This document shows, piece after piece, positions 1 through 9,129 of a stretch of 64,000 bases of DNA; position 1 is the first letter of the stretch, and each line of letters starts with the position of its first letter. Position numbers and translations under genes: made by a program. The stretch comes from Hymenobacter oligotrophus. Its GTDB lineage: Bacteria; Bacteroidota; Bacteroidia; Cytophagales; Hymenobacteraceae. The stretch spans positions 3,534,001 to 3,598,000 of the forward strand of contig NZ_CP032317.1 in the NCBI RefSeq assembly GCF_003574965.1, written 5' to 3'. The notes beneath the pieces were generated by a model. It made no database searches and had not been told where the DNA came from. It worked only from the letters and a program-made list of their open reading frames with translations.

Positions 1-1
1 C

Positions 2-457
2 GGAAACCCGTTGCCACTGCCAGCCTACCGGCAAGCCAACCTGAAGGGTTCGTTGCTCGATGTATCAGCCACTCTCGAATACAACTTCTTCGACTTTCAT
101 AACCGACGCGACAAGGTCCGTTTCACACCTTATGTGTACACGGGCATTGCTGGTTTTCTAGGCTTTACCCGTTTATCAGGCCCGTTGCCCGGTTTTGATG
201 AAAAAAGCAACACCCTAGGGCTGGCTATTCCGGCGGGGGTAGGGCTCAAACTGGCGCTGTCGCGGCGTTGGAACCTAGGGCTCGAAACCGGCGCGCGGCG
301 GGCACTTACCGATTTGCTCGACCACGTTAAAGACCAAAGCCCGGCCGTAGCCAACCGCTTCGATAAGGATTGGTATTATTACTCAGGGGTAAGCGTGTCG
401 TTTACTTTCTACAAAATCAACTGCCCCGATTCGTACGGCAACAAGCCGCGCCTGTAG
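2..457 (+). CDS. outer-membrane beta-barrel protein (DUF6089-like), 5' truncated
   Basis: The reading frame is already open at the left window edge, so only about 150 C-terminal residues are seen. They alternate aromatic and polar residues as beta strands do (TPYVYTGIAGFLGF, RWNLGLETGARRALTD, YYYSGVSVSFTFYKINCP). The Phe-Tyr-Lys-Ile-Asn-Cys-Pro ending and the position just before uppS and bamA match the DUF6089 porin-like family common at this locus in Bacteroidota. A role in the outer membrane is inferred; the exact function is unknown. Two CCTAGG hexamers (214, 274) each encode Leu-Gly. The signal peptide lies outside the window. Confidence 0.6.
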   Translation, partial: GNPLPLPAYRQANLKGSLLDVSATLEYNFFDFHNRRDKVRFTPYVYTGIAGFLGFTRLSGPLPGFDEKSNTLGLAIPAGVGLKLALSRRWNLGLETGARRALTDLLDHVKDQSPAVANRFDKDWYYYSGVSVSFTFYKINCPDSYGNKPRL

Positions 458-529
458 CGCTAAGGCACTCAAATCCGGGCGTATGCAACCATTTGCGTAA
501 CTTGCGGCCTCTTTACGCAAACACTACGC

Positions 530-1276
530 ATGTCGGTCCCATCAGCTATAGACCCTTCACGTATCCCCTCTCACGTAGCCGTAATCATGGACGGCAACGG
601 GCGGTGGGCGAAGAAGCGCGGCGGACTGCGCATCTTCGGGCACCAAAGTGCCATTACCGCTGTTCGCGAGACGGTGGAGGCTGCTGCCGAGCTTGGCGTA
701 TCGGTCCTGACGCTGTACGCTTTTTCAACCGAAAATTGGGGCCGTCCGAAGCACGAGGTGATGGCCCTGATGCAGTTGTTGGTACACACCATCCGGCAAG
801 AAACGCCTACGCTGCTGAAAAACAGCATCCGGCTGCAGGCCATTGGCGATACTTCGCAACTACCACAGGCGTGCCAGCGCGAGTTGGCCGAAGCCATGGA
901 GCTAACTGCCGCCGGAACGCGCACCACTTTGGTGCTGGCCCTTAGCTACAGCGGCCGTTGGGATTTGGCGCAGGCCGCCCGCAAGCTGTCGGTTGATGTG
1001 GCTGCCGGCAAGGTGATGCCCGATGCTGTAACCGAGGATGTGTTAGCTGGTTATTTGGCAACGGCGGGCATGCCCGATCCTGAGCTGCTAATTCGGACCA
1101 GTGGGGAGCAGCGCATCAGCAATTTTTTGCTGTGGCAACTGGCCTACACCGAACTTTATATTACCGAGCTGTTGTGGCCCGATTTCCGCCGCGAACATTT
1201 CTACGAAGCTGTTCTGGCTTACCAAAGCCGCGAACGGCGTTTTGGAAAAACCAGTGAGCAACTGACCGTTTCGTAA
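530..1276 (+). CDS. uppS: isoprenyl transferase (undecaprenyl diphosphate synthase)
   Basis: Cis-prenyltransferase that condenses isopentenyl diphosphate onto farnesyl diphosphate to make the C55 lipid carrier for peptidoglycan and O-antigen. The N-terminal signature HVAVIMDGNGRWAKKRG contains the metal-binding aspartate (about residue 21). The C-terminal signature PELLIRTSGEQRISNFLLWQ is also complete. At 248 residues the length is typical. The ATG start lies directly before the motif-bearing N-terminus, and the gene ends 10 bases before bamA, so co-transcription is likely. Cytosolic and membrane associated. Confidence 0.95.
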   Translation: MSVPSAIDPSRIPSHVAVIMDGNGRWAKKRGGLRIFGHQSAITAVRETVEAAAELGVSVLTLYAFSTENWGRPKHEVMALMQLLVHTIRQETPTLLKNSIRLQAIGDTSQLPQACQRELAEAMELTAAGTRTTLVLALSYSGRWDLAQAARKLSVDVAAGKVMPDAVTEDVLAGYLATAGMPDPELLIRTSGEQRISNFLLWQLAYTELYITELLWPDFRREHFYEAVLAYQSRERRFGKTSEQLTVS

Positions 1277-1286
1277 GTTTCCTTCG

Positions 1287-3824
1287 ATGAGTCCTTTCTT
1301 TTTGCGGCTGAGCAGTGTAATGCTGGCCGGGCTGCTGCTAGGGTTGGCCAAGCCGCTTAGCGCACAAACGCAGCCGGCCGGCAGAGCTACCAGCCAAGAG
1401 CCGCAGCGCTACGAAATTGGCGGTATCACCGTCAGCGGAGCCCGTTTTTTGGATGCCAATACGCTGATAGGCCTGACGGGCCTAAAGGTTGGCGACCCTG
1501 TTTCGATACCGGGCGAAGAGCTGGGCCGTGCAATTCGGAAGCTGTGGGACCAAGGCATCCTGGGCGACGTGCAGGTGGTGGTCGACCGCGTTGAGGGCAA
1601 CCGAGTTTTCCTCGATTTTCAGTTGAAGGAACGTCCTCGCCTCTCCAAAATTTTCTTCACGGGCATCAGTAAAACCCAAGCCGACGACCTGCGCAACAAG
1701 ATTAAAATCGTGCGCGGCAAAGTGGTTACGGATGCCTTGCTCAGCAACACGCGCCAAGCCGTTCGGAAATTCTACACCGATAAAGGCTTCATGAACGTGA
1801 AGGTGAACATCGCGCAAGAGGCCGATTCGACGCTGCCGAACAGCGTGGAATTGGTCATCGATGTTGACAAGGGCGATAAAGTTCGCATCTCGGATATTGC
1901 TTTCATCGGGAATGAAGCCATTGCCGATGGCAAGCTGAAAGGCAAGATGAAAAAGACCAAGGAGAAGAAACCTTACAAGTTTCTGAACTCCGGTAAGTTT
2001 CAGAAAGCCGAGTTCGAGGCCGACAAAGAGAAGGTAATCGAGTTCTATAACTCGCAAGGCTTCCGCGACGCCATCATCACGGCCGATTCGCTGGTTACGG
2101 TAAAAGACAAGAAAGGCGAAGCTGAAAAGCTACAGCTGCGCATATACGTGGAGGAGGGGCCGAAGTACTACTTCCGCAACATTACCTGGAACGGTAACTA
2201 CCTCTACGACGACAAAACGCTGGCCTCGATTCTGGGTATCAAGAAAGGGGATACCTACAGCAAAGAGTCGTTGGACAAGCGCCTGAATTACAATCCCACG
2301 GGCCAAGACGTAACGTCGATCTACATGAACGACGGCTACTTGTTCTTCCAGATCGAGCCCGTAGAAACCCGCGTGGAAGGCGACTCAATCGACATTGAGA
2401 TGCGCCTGACCGAGGGCGTGCAGGCCCGCGTGAAAGACATTAACATTGCCGGCAATACCAAAACGTCGGACCACGTAATCCGGCGCGAACTGCGTACCCT
2501 GCCCGGCGACAAGTTTAACCGCGAGCTGCTTATTCGCTCGCAGCGCGAACTGGCTTCCCTAGGTTACTTCGACCCGGAGAAGGTAGGCATGAACCCTGTG
2601 CCCAACCCGGCCGATGGCACCGTGGACATTAACTACTCCGTGGTTGAAAAGCCTTCTGACCAGATTACCCTTTCGGGTGGCTGGGGTGGCTACGCCGGGT
2701 TTATCGGCACGGTGGGCCTGGTGTTCAACAATTTCTCGCTGCGCAAGGCCTCGGAGCTGCGCAATTGGCGCCCTGTGCCCGGCGGCGACGGGCAACGCCT
2801 GGCCCTGAACGTGCAGGCCAACGGCTTGCAATTTCAGTCGTATTCGTTTTCGTTCACGGAGCCTTGGCTAGGGGGGCGTAAGCCCAATGCGCTTTCGTTT
2901 ACCCTGAACAAGAGCATTCAGCGCTTCTCTACGGGCAGCAACTTTGATGTGCGTGCGGGCAGTTTCATCAAGGTAAACAGCGCTTCGGTGAGCTTAGGCC
3001 GCCGCCTGCGCTGGCCCGACGACTACTTTACGCTCAGCAACAGCTTGTCGTTTAGCCAATACAAACTGAAGGACTATCCGTACTTCAGCGGCTTTAGCAC
3101 CGGCAACGCCAACAACTTCACCTTCAATACCACGCTGGCGCGTAACAGTACCGACAACCCCACCTTCACGCGCCGGGGCTCGGCCTTGTCGCTGTCGCTG
3201 AACCTGACACCGCCGTACTCAGTATTCCCGGGGGCGCACCCCAATGTAAACGAGTGGGTGGAGTTCCACAAATGGATGTTCGACGCCTCGTGGTTTACGC
3301 CCCTAGGTGGCAAGTTTGTGCTGAACACCCGGGCCCACTTCGGGTTTATCGGGCGCTACAACCAAAACCGTCAGATTGGCCCGTTCGAGCGGTTTAAGCT
3401 GGGAGGGGCGGGCCTGGGCTTTGGCGGCGCGGCCAACTTCCTGGTTGGTACCGAGTTTGTGGGCCTGCGCGGCTACGACGACCCCAACGAGCAGTTCGCC
3501 ATTCAGAACCCCAACTCGTCGGGTGGTGTGGCCTACAACAAGTACGTGATGGAGTTGCGCTACCCTGTGTCGCTGAACCCGGCGGCCACGGTGTATGTGC
3601 TGGGCTTTGCCGAAGCCGGTAACGCCTTCGAAAATTACTCGACCTACAACCCCTACAAGCTGTACCGCTCGGCGGGCGTGGGGGCGCGTATTTTCATGTC
3701 GGCATTTGGTTTGCTAGGCTTCGATTACGGATACGGTTTCGATACCGTAACACCGTATGCGCCTACCAACGGCAAGCAAGACCGTGGCAAATTCCACTTC
3801 ATCATCGGCCAGCAAATTCGCTAA
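1287..3824 (+). CDS. bamA: outer membrane protein assembly factor BamA
   Basis: 845-residue Omp85 protein that inserts beta-barrel proteins into the outer membrane. The first ~27 residues form a signal peptide ending near LSAQ. Residues ~45-480 carry successive POTRA-type repeats (for example ISDIAFIGNEAIADGKLKGK and VKDINIAGNTKTSDHVIRRE), and ~490-845 form the 16-strand barrel ending in FHFIIGQQIR. The gene follows uppS by 10 bases and is followed by two Skp/OmpH periplasmic chaperones, the usual Bacteroidota order. The predicted barrel is rich in Asn, Tyr and Phe, as is normal. Confidence 0.95.
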   Translation: MSPFFLRLSSVMLAGLLLGLAKPLSAQTQPAGRATSQEPQRYEIGGITVSGARFLDANTLIGLTGLKVGDPVSIPGEELGRAIRKLWDQGILGDVQVVVDRVEGNRVFLDFQLKERPRLSKIFFTGISKTQADDLRNKIKIVRGKVVTDALLSNTRQAVRKFYTDKGFMNVKVNIAQEADSTLPNSVELVIDVDKGDKVRISDIAFIGNEAIADGKLKGKMKKTKEKKPYKFLNSGKFQKAEFEADKEKVIEFYNSQGFRDAIITADSLVTVKDKKGEAEKLQLRIYVEEGPKYYFRNITWNGNYLYDDKTLASILGIKKGDTYSKESLDKRLNYNPTGQDVTSIYMNDGYLFFQIEPVETRVEGDSIDIEMRLTEGVQARVKDINIAGNTKTSDHVIRRELRTLPGDKFNRELLIRSQRELASLGYFDPEKVGMNPVPNPADGTVDINYSVVEKPSDQITLSGGWGGYAGFIGTVGLVFNNFSLRKASELRNWRPVPGGDGQRLALNVQANGLQFQSYSFSFTEPWLGGRKPNALSFTLNKSIQRFSTGSNFDVRAGSFIKVNSASVSLGRRLRWPDDYFTLSNSLSFSQYKLKDYPYFSGFSTGNANNFTFNTTLARNSTDNPTFTRRGSALSLSLNLTPPYSVFPGAHPNVNEWVEFHKWMFDASWFTPLGGKFVLNTRAHFGFIGRYNQNRQIGPFERFKLGGAGLGFGGAANFLVGTEFVGLRGYDDPNEQFAIQNPNSSGGVAYNKYVMELRYPVSLNPAATVYVLGFAEAGNAFENYSTYNPYKLYRSAGVGARIFMSAFGLLGFDYGYGFDTVTPYAPTNGKQDRGKFHFIIGQQIR

Positions 3825-3860
3825 GGCACCAAACCACCTAGGGCCGGCGTTCTGTAGCAT

Positions 3861-4550
3861 ATGAAACGACTATTGTTTGTGCTGCCGCTATTGTGGCTAG
3901 CGCTGATGCCTGCCCGGGTGCAGGCCCAGAAATTCGGCTACATCGACTCGGAGTTCATCATGGGCAAAATGCCCGCTTATGCGCAAGCGCAGCAAGAGCT
4001 CAACACCCTGTCGCAGAACTGGCAGAAGGACATCGAGGCCCAGAAAAAGGACCTTGACCGGTTGTACCGCACTTACCAAGCCGAGGAAGTGCTGCTGACC
4101 GAACCCATGAAGAAGAAGCGCCAGGACGAAATCCTCAAAAAGGAGCAAGACATCAAGGCGTACCAGAACAAGGTCTTCGGTTACGAAGGACAGTTGTTTA
4201 AAAAGCGTCAGGAGCTAACCAAGCCGGTGCAGGATCAGGTGTTTGAAGCGGTTGAAAAAGTGGCTAAGAAGAAGCAATTGGCCATTATTTTCGACAAATC
4301 CGGCGACCTGACCATGCTTTACACCAACCCTGCGCACGATTACACGGAATTTGTGCTGGAGGAATTGGGTTTAGCATCTGAAGAGCGCAACCAGCCTGCT
4401 GCCAAAGGCCCGGTACGCAGCGTTCAGACCCCGACCACGCCCGGCGGCACCGCCGACGACGCGGAGTTTGAGGACCAACGCCCGGCCGCCAAACCCGCGA
4501 CACCGGCTAAGGGCAAGCAGCCCGCCCGCCCAGGTGCCCGGAATAATTAA
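3861..4550 (+). CDS. OmpH/Skp-family periplasmic chaperone (copy 1)
   Basis: 229 residues. A signal peptide (KRLLFVLPLLWLALMPARVQA) is followed by FGYIDSEFIMGKMPAY, the conserved OmpH opening, then a long charged helix rich in Lys, Gln and Glu (~45-130) that should form the coiled-coil tentacle of Skp. The last ~60 residues are a Pro/Ala-rich tail. It probably holds unfolded outer-membrane proteins for BamA, encoded 36 bases upstream. A CCTAGG sits in that short gap. The tail is longer than in Escherichia coli Skp (about 160 residues), as often seen in Bacteroidota. Confidence 0.85.
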   Translation: MKRLLFVLPLLWLALMPARVQAQKFGYIDSEFIMGKMPAYAQAQQELNTLSQNWQKDIEAQKKDLDRLYRTYQAEEVLLTEPMKKKRQDEILKKEQDIKAYQNKVFGYEGQLFKKRQELTKPVQDQVFEAVEKVAKKKQLAIIFDKSGDLTMLYTNPAHDYTEFVLEELGLASEERNQPAAKGPVRSVQTPTTPGGTADDAEFEDQRPAAKPATPAKGKQPARPGARNN

Positions 4551-4586
4551 CTTTGTGAATCTAACCCTCCTGACTTTTTCCTCTCA

Positions 4587-5255
4587 ATGACCCTGACCCG
4601 CAAGTTTCGCCTCGTGTTGGCCGCCGCAGCCCTTACGCTGGCTGCCGCTCCTGCCGCCCTGGCTCAGACTGCTCCGGCCACTGCGTCGGCTTCGCTGAAA
4701 ATCGGCTACACCAACGTTGATTATGTGTTGAGCCAGATGCCCGAAAGCCGTCAGATCGAATCGCAGCTGAAGGACTACAGCACCCAGCTGGAAAACCAGC
4801 TGAAAACCAAGTACCAGGAGTACCAGACGAAGGCCGAAGCCTACCAAAAGGGTGCCGCCACGATGTCGGACCCGGTGCGTGCCGATAAAGAAAAAGAGCT
4901 GACCAACCTTCAGCAGTCCATTCAGGAGTTTCAGCGCAACGCCGAATCGTCGGTGCAGCAAAAGCAACAGCAGTTGCTGAAGCCCGTGTACGACAAGCTG
5001 CAGAAGACCATTGACGTGGTAGCTGACAAAAACGGCTATACCTACGTGTTCAACTCCGATGCAGGCTTTGGCACCACGCCTATTCTGCTACACGGCCCGA
5101 AAGATGGCGACATCTCGGACCTGGTACTGAAAGAAATGGGCGTAACGCCCGGCCAGAATAACCAGGCCGCTGCCTCGGCCAAGCCCGCCAGCACCACGCC
5201 TGCTACGCCGGCCGCTCAGCCCGCCAGCAGCAAAACCAAGGTTAAGAAGAAGTAA
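4587..5255 (+). CDS. OmpH/Skp-family periplasmic chaperone (copy 2)
   Basis: 222 residues, a paralogue of the preceding gene 36 bases away. Signal peptide ends at ALAQ, then KIGYTNVDYVLSQMPESRQI, then a Gln/Lys-rich helix (~55-130) and an Ala/Pro/Thr-rich tail ending in a Lys cluster. Paired Skp-like genes after bamA are usual in this phylum and may differ in client range, which is inference. The strong hairpin at 5276-5307 ends the uppS-bamA-ompH-ompH transcription unit. Confidence 0.85.
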   Translation: MTLTRKFRLVLAAAALTLAAAPAALAQTAPATASASLKIGYTNVDYVLSQMPESRQIESQLKDYSTQLENQLKTKYQEYQTKAEAYQKGAATMSDPVRADKEKELTNLQQSIQEFQRNAESSVQQKQQQLLKPVYDKLQKTIDVVADKNGYTYVFNSDAGFGTTPILLHGPKDGDISDLVLKEMGVTPGQNNQAAASAKPASTTPATPAAQPASSKTKVKKK

Positions 5256-5275
5256 TTCTTCTGCCGCTATTCCCG

Positions 5276-5307
5276 AAAGCCGGGGCCTGCTGCCAGGCCC
5301 CGGCTTT
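5276..5307 (+). terminator. intrinsic terminator after the bamA-ompH operon
   Basis: A 14-bp perfect stem (AAAGCCGGGGCCTG / CAGGCCCCGGCTTT) with a 4-base CTGC loop and trailing T residues lies 20 bases after the second ompH stop codon. Confidence 0.85.
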
Positions 5308-5339
5308 TATGTTTGCATTCCACTGCGCTTACCGCCGCT

Positions 5340-6404
5340 ATGCACGAGCTAAACCCCGATTTGCTGCCCGATGACCTCGCCCTAGGTGCCGCGGCCGAAG
5401 AAGACGAGCTTTACGAGCACCACCGGATTCAGGCCGATGGGCGGCAGGAGCCCATGCGGCTCGATAAGTTTTTGCTTAACCGCTTGCCCAACGTATCGCG
5501 CACCAAAGTGCAGGCCGGCATTGAGGCCGAAGCGGTGCAAGTGAACGGCAAGCCCGCCAAGCCGAGCTACAAAGTGAAGCCCGGCGACGTGATTACCGTG
5601 ACGCTGCCCGAGCCACCTAGGGAAGACAAAGTCGTGCCGGAGGCCATGGAGCTGGACATCCGCTACGAAGACGACCAACTGCTGCTCGTAAACAAGCCTG
5701 CCGGCATGGTGGTGCACCCGGCCTACGGCAACTGGAACGGCACGCTGGTAAACGGCTTGGCCTGGCACTTGCAAAACCTGCCTACGGGCCGCAACGGCGC
5801 CATCCGGCCTGGCCTCATACACCGCATCGACAAGGACACCTCGGGGCTGTTGGTCATCGGTAAAACCGAGCTGGCCATGACGCATCTTTCAAACCAGTTC
5901 TTCTACCACACCATCGAGCGGACATACTTAGCTTTGGTGTGGGGCGTACCCAAGGAGGCGCAAGGCACCATTAGGGGAAACATTGGGCGGCACCCCAAAG
6001 ATCGTAAGCTGATGACCGTGTTTCCGGAAGGCAGCGACGTGGGCAAACATGCCGTAACGCACTACCGCGTGTTGCAAAGCTTCGGAAGCGTAAGCCTGCT
6101 GCAGTGCAACCTCGAAACCGGCCGCACGCACCAAATCCGGGCGCACATGAAGCACCTAGGGCACCCGCTCTTTGCCGATGCAGCCTACGGCGGCGACCGT
6201 ATTTTGTACGGGCAACGCACGGGCTCTTACAAAACCTTCGTAGAGAATACCTTTGAGGTGCTACCGCGCCAAGCCTTGCACGCTAAATCCCTAGGTTTCG
6301 TGCACCCCACCACGGGCCAGCACCTGCAGTTTGAGGTGGAGTTGCCGGCCGATTTTCGGACGGCGCTGGAGCGTTGGGAAAAATACGCTGCCCAACTGGC
6401 TTAG
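5340..6404 (+). CDS. RluA/RluD-family 23S rRNA pseudouridine synthase
   Basis: 354 residues from the ATG at 5340; a TTG at 5313 in the same frame would add nine residues but overlaps the region just after the terminator. An S4 RNA-binding domain (~39-90, RLDKFLLNRL...VQVNG) precedes the catalytic domain with GLIHRIDKDTSGLLV, the HRxDxxTSG motif whose aspartate (about residue 164) attacks uridine. The ending TGRTHQIRAHMKHLGHPLFAD is also typical. It modifies large-subunit rRNA; RluD is the closest familiar name but the exact site cannot be decided from sequence. Pro-Arg at 5616 is encoded by CCT AGG, an unusual Arg codon here. Confidence 0.85.
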   Translation: MHELNPDLLPDDLALGAAAEEDELYEHHRIQADGRQEPMRLDKFLLNRLPNVSRTKVQAGIEAEAVQVNGKPAKPSYKVKPGDVITVTLPEPPREDKVVPEAMELDIRYEDDQLLLVNKPAGMVVHPAYGNWNGTLVNGLAWHLQNLPTGRNGAIRPGLIHRIDKDTSGLLVIGKTELAMTHLSNQFFYHTIERTYLALVWGVPKEAQGTIRGNIGRHPKDRKLMTVFPEGSDVGKHAVTHYRVLQSFGSVSLLQCNLETGRTHQIRAHMKHLGHPLFADAAYGGDRILYGQRTGSYKTFVENTFEVLPRQALHAKSLGFVHPTTGQHLQFEVELPADFRTALERWEKYAAQLA

Positions 6405-6426
6405 TAACGCTTCCAAATGGCCACAA

Positions 6427-6458
6427 AAAAGCCCGCTACGAGCACGTAGCGGGCTTTT
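6427..6458. terminator. bidirectional terminator between convergent genes
   Basis: A 14-bp stem AAAAGCCCGCTACG / CGTAGCGGGCTTTT with an AGCA loop. It has A residues on one side and T residues on the other, so it serves both the + gene ending at 6404 and the - operon ending at 6480. Confidence 0.85.
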
Positions 6459-6479
6459 GCTTGTAGGGTAAGCCCTAGG

Positions 6480-8093
6480 TTACTTTTTCTTCACCGGAGC
6501 TTTGGTAGCGGTTTTGCCTTTGCCGCTAATGTCGTTGATAGCAGCCGTGGCTTGCGCATCGCCGGGGTTGAGGGCCAGGGCCTGCTGCCAGAACGGGAGC
6601 GAAGCCTGCTTGTCGCCTTTCTGGTAGTGGTAGTAGCCCAGGTAGCGGTAAGCTTCGGCCAGGCCGGTTTTATTTTTCTCCGGGTCGGCTTTGGCTAGCT
6701 CGATGTACTTCTCGTAGTGCGGTTTGGCCAACCCTTGCTTGGTATCGGGGTCGAGGTTGGCGTTGGCTTGCGCACGCAGCAGGTAGCCGGGGGCGTAGGT
6801 GGGGCGAGCCGTTATTACAATGTTCAGCAGGCTATCGGATTGCTGGTACTGCTTGTTGAGCGAGTACACGTTGGCCAAGCGCACCTGGTCGGTTAGCTGC
6901 GCGCCGCCAGCCATTTTGGCTTTGTACACGGCAATGGCCTTCGGGTAATCTTTCTTCAGCAGGTAAGCCGAAGCCAAATCGTTTTGCAGTTCGGAAGCTT
7001 TGCTGGGGTCAGCCTTAATAGCACGCTCGATGATGGCAATGCCCTCGTCGGAACGGCCGGCTTTCGTCAGAATTTTGCCTTGGTACACGTAGTCCTCCGT
7101 CAGGATTTTGTCCTGCGGAACCATCTTCATGTACTTGTCCATAGCAGCCACAGCCTGGTCGTTCTGGCCCGATTCGAACAGCGAGTAAGCCAACAGGCGG
7201 TTCATGGTCACGTTGGTCGGATCCTTGGCCAACACTTCCTGAATCTGCGTCAGAGCTTCCGGGTACTTCTTGTTCAAGTACAGGAAGGCGGCATAAGTCG
7301 CTTGGGTATTGGGCGACTTCTCCGACATGTCGGTGTACTTTTTCATCGTCTGCGACGCCTGATCATACTGGCCGGCGTAGTAGTACATGTCGGCCATTTC
7401 GCGGTACACCGGCGCAAAGTTCGGGTCGATGCTGGTTACCTTCTGGAAGTTGGCCAAGGCATCTTTGCCGTTGCGGGCGCGCACGTTCAACCGGCCTTTG
7501 CGGTAGTAAGCAGGCAGGTAGTTGGGGTCGGCGCTCAGGGCACGGTCGTAAGCCGTCATGGCTTCGCCGCCGCCGTTTTCGCGCTTTTCGTAAATGTCAC
7601 CTAGGGCAACCAGCATAGCCGGGTCGTCCTTCTTGTTCAGCTTAAGGGCTTGGTTCAGGTAATCAATGCCCTTCTGGCTGTCCTTAACATCGGACTCGGC
7701 GTAGGCCTGGCCAATGGCTGCCAGAACTTTGGCATCCTTGTTCTTGCTCATTTTGGCAGCGGCCTCAAACTGCGCTTCCGCGTCGGCCTTTTTGCCCTGC
7801 GCAAGGTAAGCCCGGCCGGCAGACACCCTGGCCATCGGCGACTTAGGGTCGTTGGAGGCCAAGTTGAAGTAGTAAGCAGCCGAATCGGTTTTTTCCTGTT
7901 TCTGGTACAGGCGGCCAAGCTCAAATGCAGCTTCAAAGTTCGTGTTGGCTTGCGGCAACAGCGTACGCTTAGCTTCGCTGTAGCGCTCAAGCTGAATGGC
8001 CTTCTGGGCGCTTTGCACGTTCTGGGCAAATGCCGCAGTGCCGGCCAGCGAGAAAGCAGCGAGGAGCGTGAGCTTCCAGGGCTTATTGTTCAT
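6480..8093 (-). CDS. periplasmic tetratricopeptide repeat protein
   Basis: 537 residues starting at the ATG at 8093, chosen because it gives a clean signal peptide (NNKPWKLTLLAAFSLAGTAAFA); upstream in-frame codons would put 27 extra residues before it. The rest is a chain of TPR helices (for example PAMLVALGDIYEKRENGGGE, LPAYYRKGRLNVRARNGKDA) to a Lys-rich end. TPR arrays bind protein partners. It is the last gene of the Ton operon, directly after the PstS-like lipoprotein, an arrangement repeatedly found in Bacteroidota. The partner is unknown. Confidence 0.8.
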   Translation of the reverse strand: MNNKPWKLTLLAAFSLAGTAAFAQNVQSAQKAIQLERYSEAKRTLLPQANTNFEAAFELGRLYQKQEKTDSAAYYFNLASNDPKSPMARVSAGRAYLAQGKKADAEAQFEAAAKMSKNKDAKVLAAIGQAYAESDVKDSQKGIDYLNQALKLNKKDDPAMLVALGDIYEKRENGGGEAMTAYDRALSADPNYLPAYYRKGRLNVRARNGKDALANFQKVTSIDPNFAPVYREMADMYYYAGQYDQASQTMKKYTDMSEKSPNTQATYAAFLYLNKKYPEALTQIQEVLAKDPTNVTMNRLLAYSLFESGQNDQAVAAMDKYMKMVPQDKILTEDYVYQGKILTKAGRSDEGIAIIERAIKADPSKASELQNDLASAYLLKKDYPKAIAVYKAKMAGGAQLTDQVRLANVYSLNKQYQQSDSLLNIVITARPTYAPGYLLRAQANANLDPDTKQGLAKPHYEKYIELAKADPEKNKTGLAEAYRYLGYYHYQKGDKQASLPFWQQALALNPGDAQATAAINDISGKGKTATKAPVKKK

Positions 8094-8151
8094 GAGGTGA
8101 GGGTGAGTGAAAAGAGAGTGAGACGGTTTCAACAGGTGTGTGGCAACCACA

Positions 8152-9129
8152 CTACTGGCGGTTGGCTTGCACAAGCCGCACCTGACCGGTAGCAGGCATT
8201 AAACCCGATTTAAGAAAAATGAGTTGCCCTTTGTTACCGGCAACAAAGGATGCAAACCCAGTGCCAAGACCGGCGCGGGCCTCGCGGCTGATGATAAAGA
8301 GCTTGCGGCGCAGCGGGTATTCGCCCGTGGCCAAGTACGCTTGGTAAGGTTTTACGTAGTCGCTGGTGCGGGTGGGCTGCGAAGCCTTGCTAATGGCAGC
8401 TACGCGCACCTTATGCAAAAAGCCTTGGGCTTGTGAGTCATCTTGGTCGCTGATCCAGTTAACGCCGATTACGCCAATGGCATTCGGATGCGTTGCAACG
8501 TAATCGATGAGCTTGGGGTTCGATTCGCTGGCAAACACTTGCTTCGACAAAGCCGCTCCGCGCGTTATCGAGTCTTGCACGTAGCGGGCCGTACTGGAGC
8601 GGTTCTGGTCGAATACCACGTTAATGACGCCGAGTTTGCTAGCCTTACTGCCTACCTGGCTCCACTTAGTGGCCGTACCCATGAAAATATCGCGCAGCTG
8701 CACCAGGGTCAGCAACGAGTCGGGGTTGGAAGGATGCACGATAATGGCCACGCCGTCGGTAGCAATAGGCGTCGTGCGCGGCACAATCTTCAACCTGTCG
8801 AACACGGCTTGCTCGTCGGTGTTCAGGGGGCGTGCCACCACCACCGCGCGTACTTTGTCGTCGAGCAAATCGCGCATGGCTTCTTGCTCGGGCTTGTAGC
8901 TCGCGTCGATGCGCGCGTACTGATAAAGCTTCTGGAAAGTATCGACGTGCGACTTCAGGATGGGCTCGAAGGTGTTGTCGATGCTAACGCGAACGTTGCC
9001 CGTGGTGGGCGTATCTTCGACGGCCACCGAGCCATCGGGGTTGGTGCGGTTGCAGCTGCTGAGCAGGGTGGCACCTAGGGCCAGTGCAGCCCAAGCCACC
9101 GTGCGGCCTTTAGCGCTGAAAAGAGTCAT
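8152..9129 (-). CDS. PstS-family substrate-binding lipoprotein
   Basis: 325 residues with a lipoprotein signal ending LLSSC (Cys26). The mature part has the periplasmic binding-protein fold of the phosphate-binding type: VRVSIDNTFEPILKSHVDTF, then RPLNTDEQAVFDRL, a Ser/Thr-rich ligand loop (FDQNRSSTARYV) and NAIGVIGVNWISD. No pstCAB permease genes accompany it; it sits between tonB genes and a TPR gene. A role other than feeding an ABC transporter is likely (inference). Its 5' end overlaps the small membrane-protein gene by 20 bases, indicating coupling. Confidence 0.75.
   Translation of the reverse strand: MTLFSAKGRTVAWAALALGATLLSSCNRTNPDGSVAVEDTPTTGNVRVSIDNTFEPILKSHVDTFQKLYQYARIDASYKPEQEAMRDLLDDKVRAVVVARPLNTDEQAVFDRLKIVPRTTPIATDGVAIIVHPSNPDSLLTLVQLRDIFMGTATKWSQVGSKASKLGVINVVFDQNRSSTARYVQDSITRGAALSKQVFASESNPKLIDYVATHPNAIGVIGVNWISDQDDSQAQGFLHKVRVAAISKASQPTRTSDYVKPYQAYLATGEYPLRRKLFIISREARAGLGTGFASFVAGNKGQLIFLKSGLMPATGQVRLVQANRQ

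Noticed and set aside
370-945. 191-codon open frame overlapping uppS
   Set aside because: Out of frame with uppS over most of its length; Arg/His-rich composition typical of a shadow frame; uppS has complete motifs.
6984-7604. 206-codon frame antisense to the TPR gene
   Set aside because: Val/Leu/Arg/His-rich reading opposite a clear TPR repeat protein.
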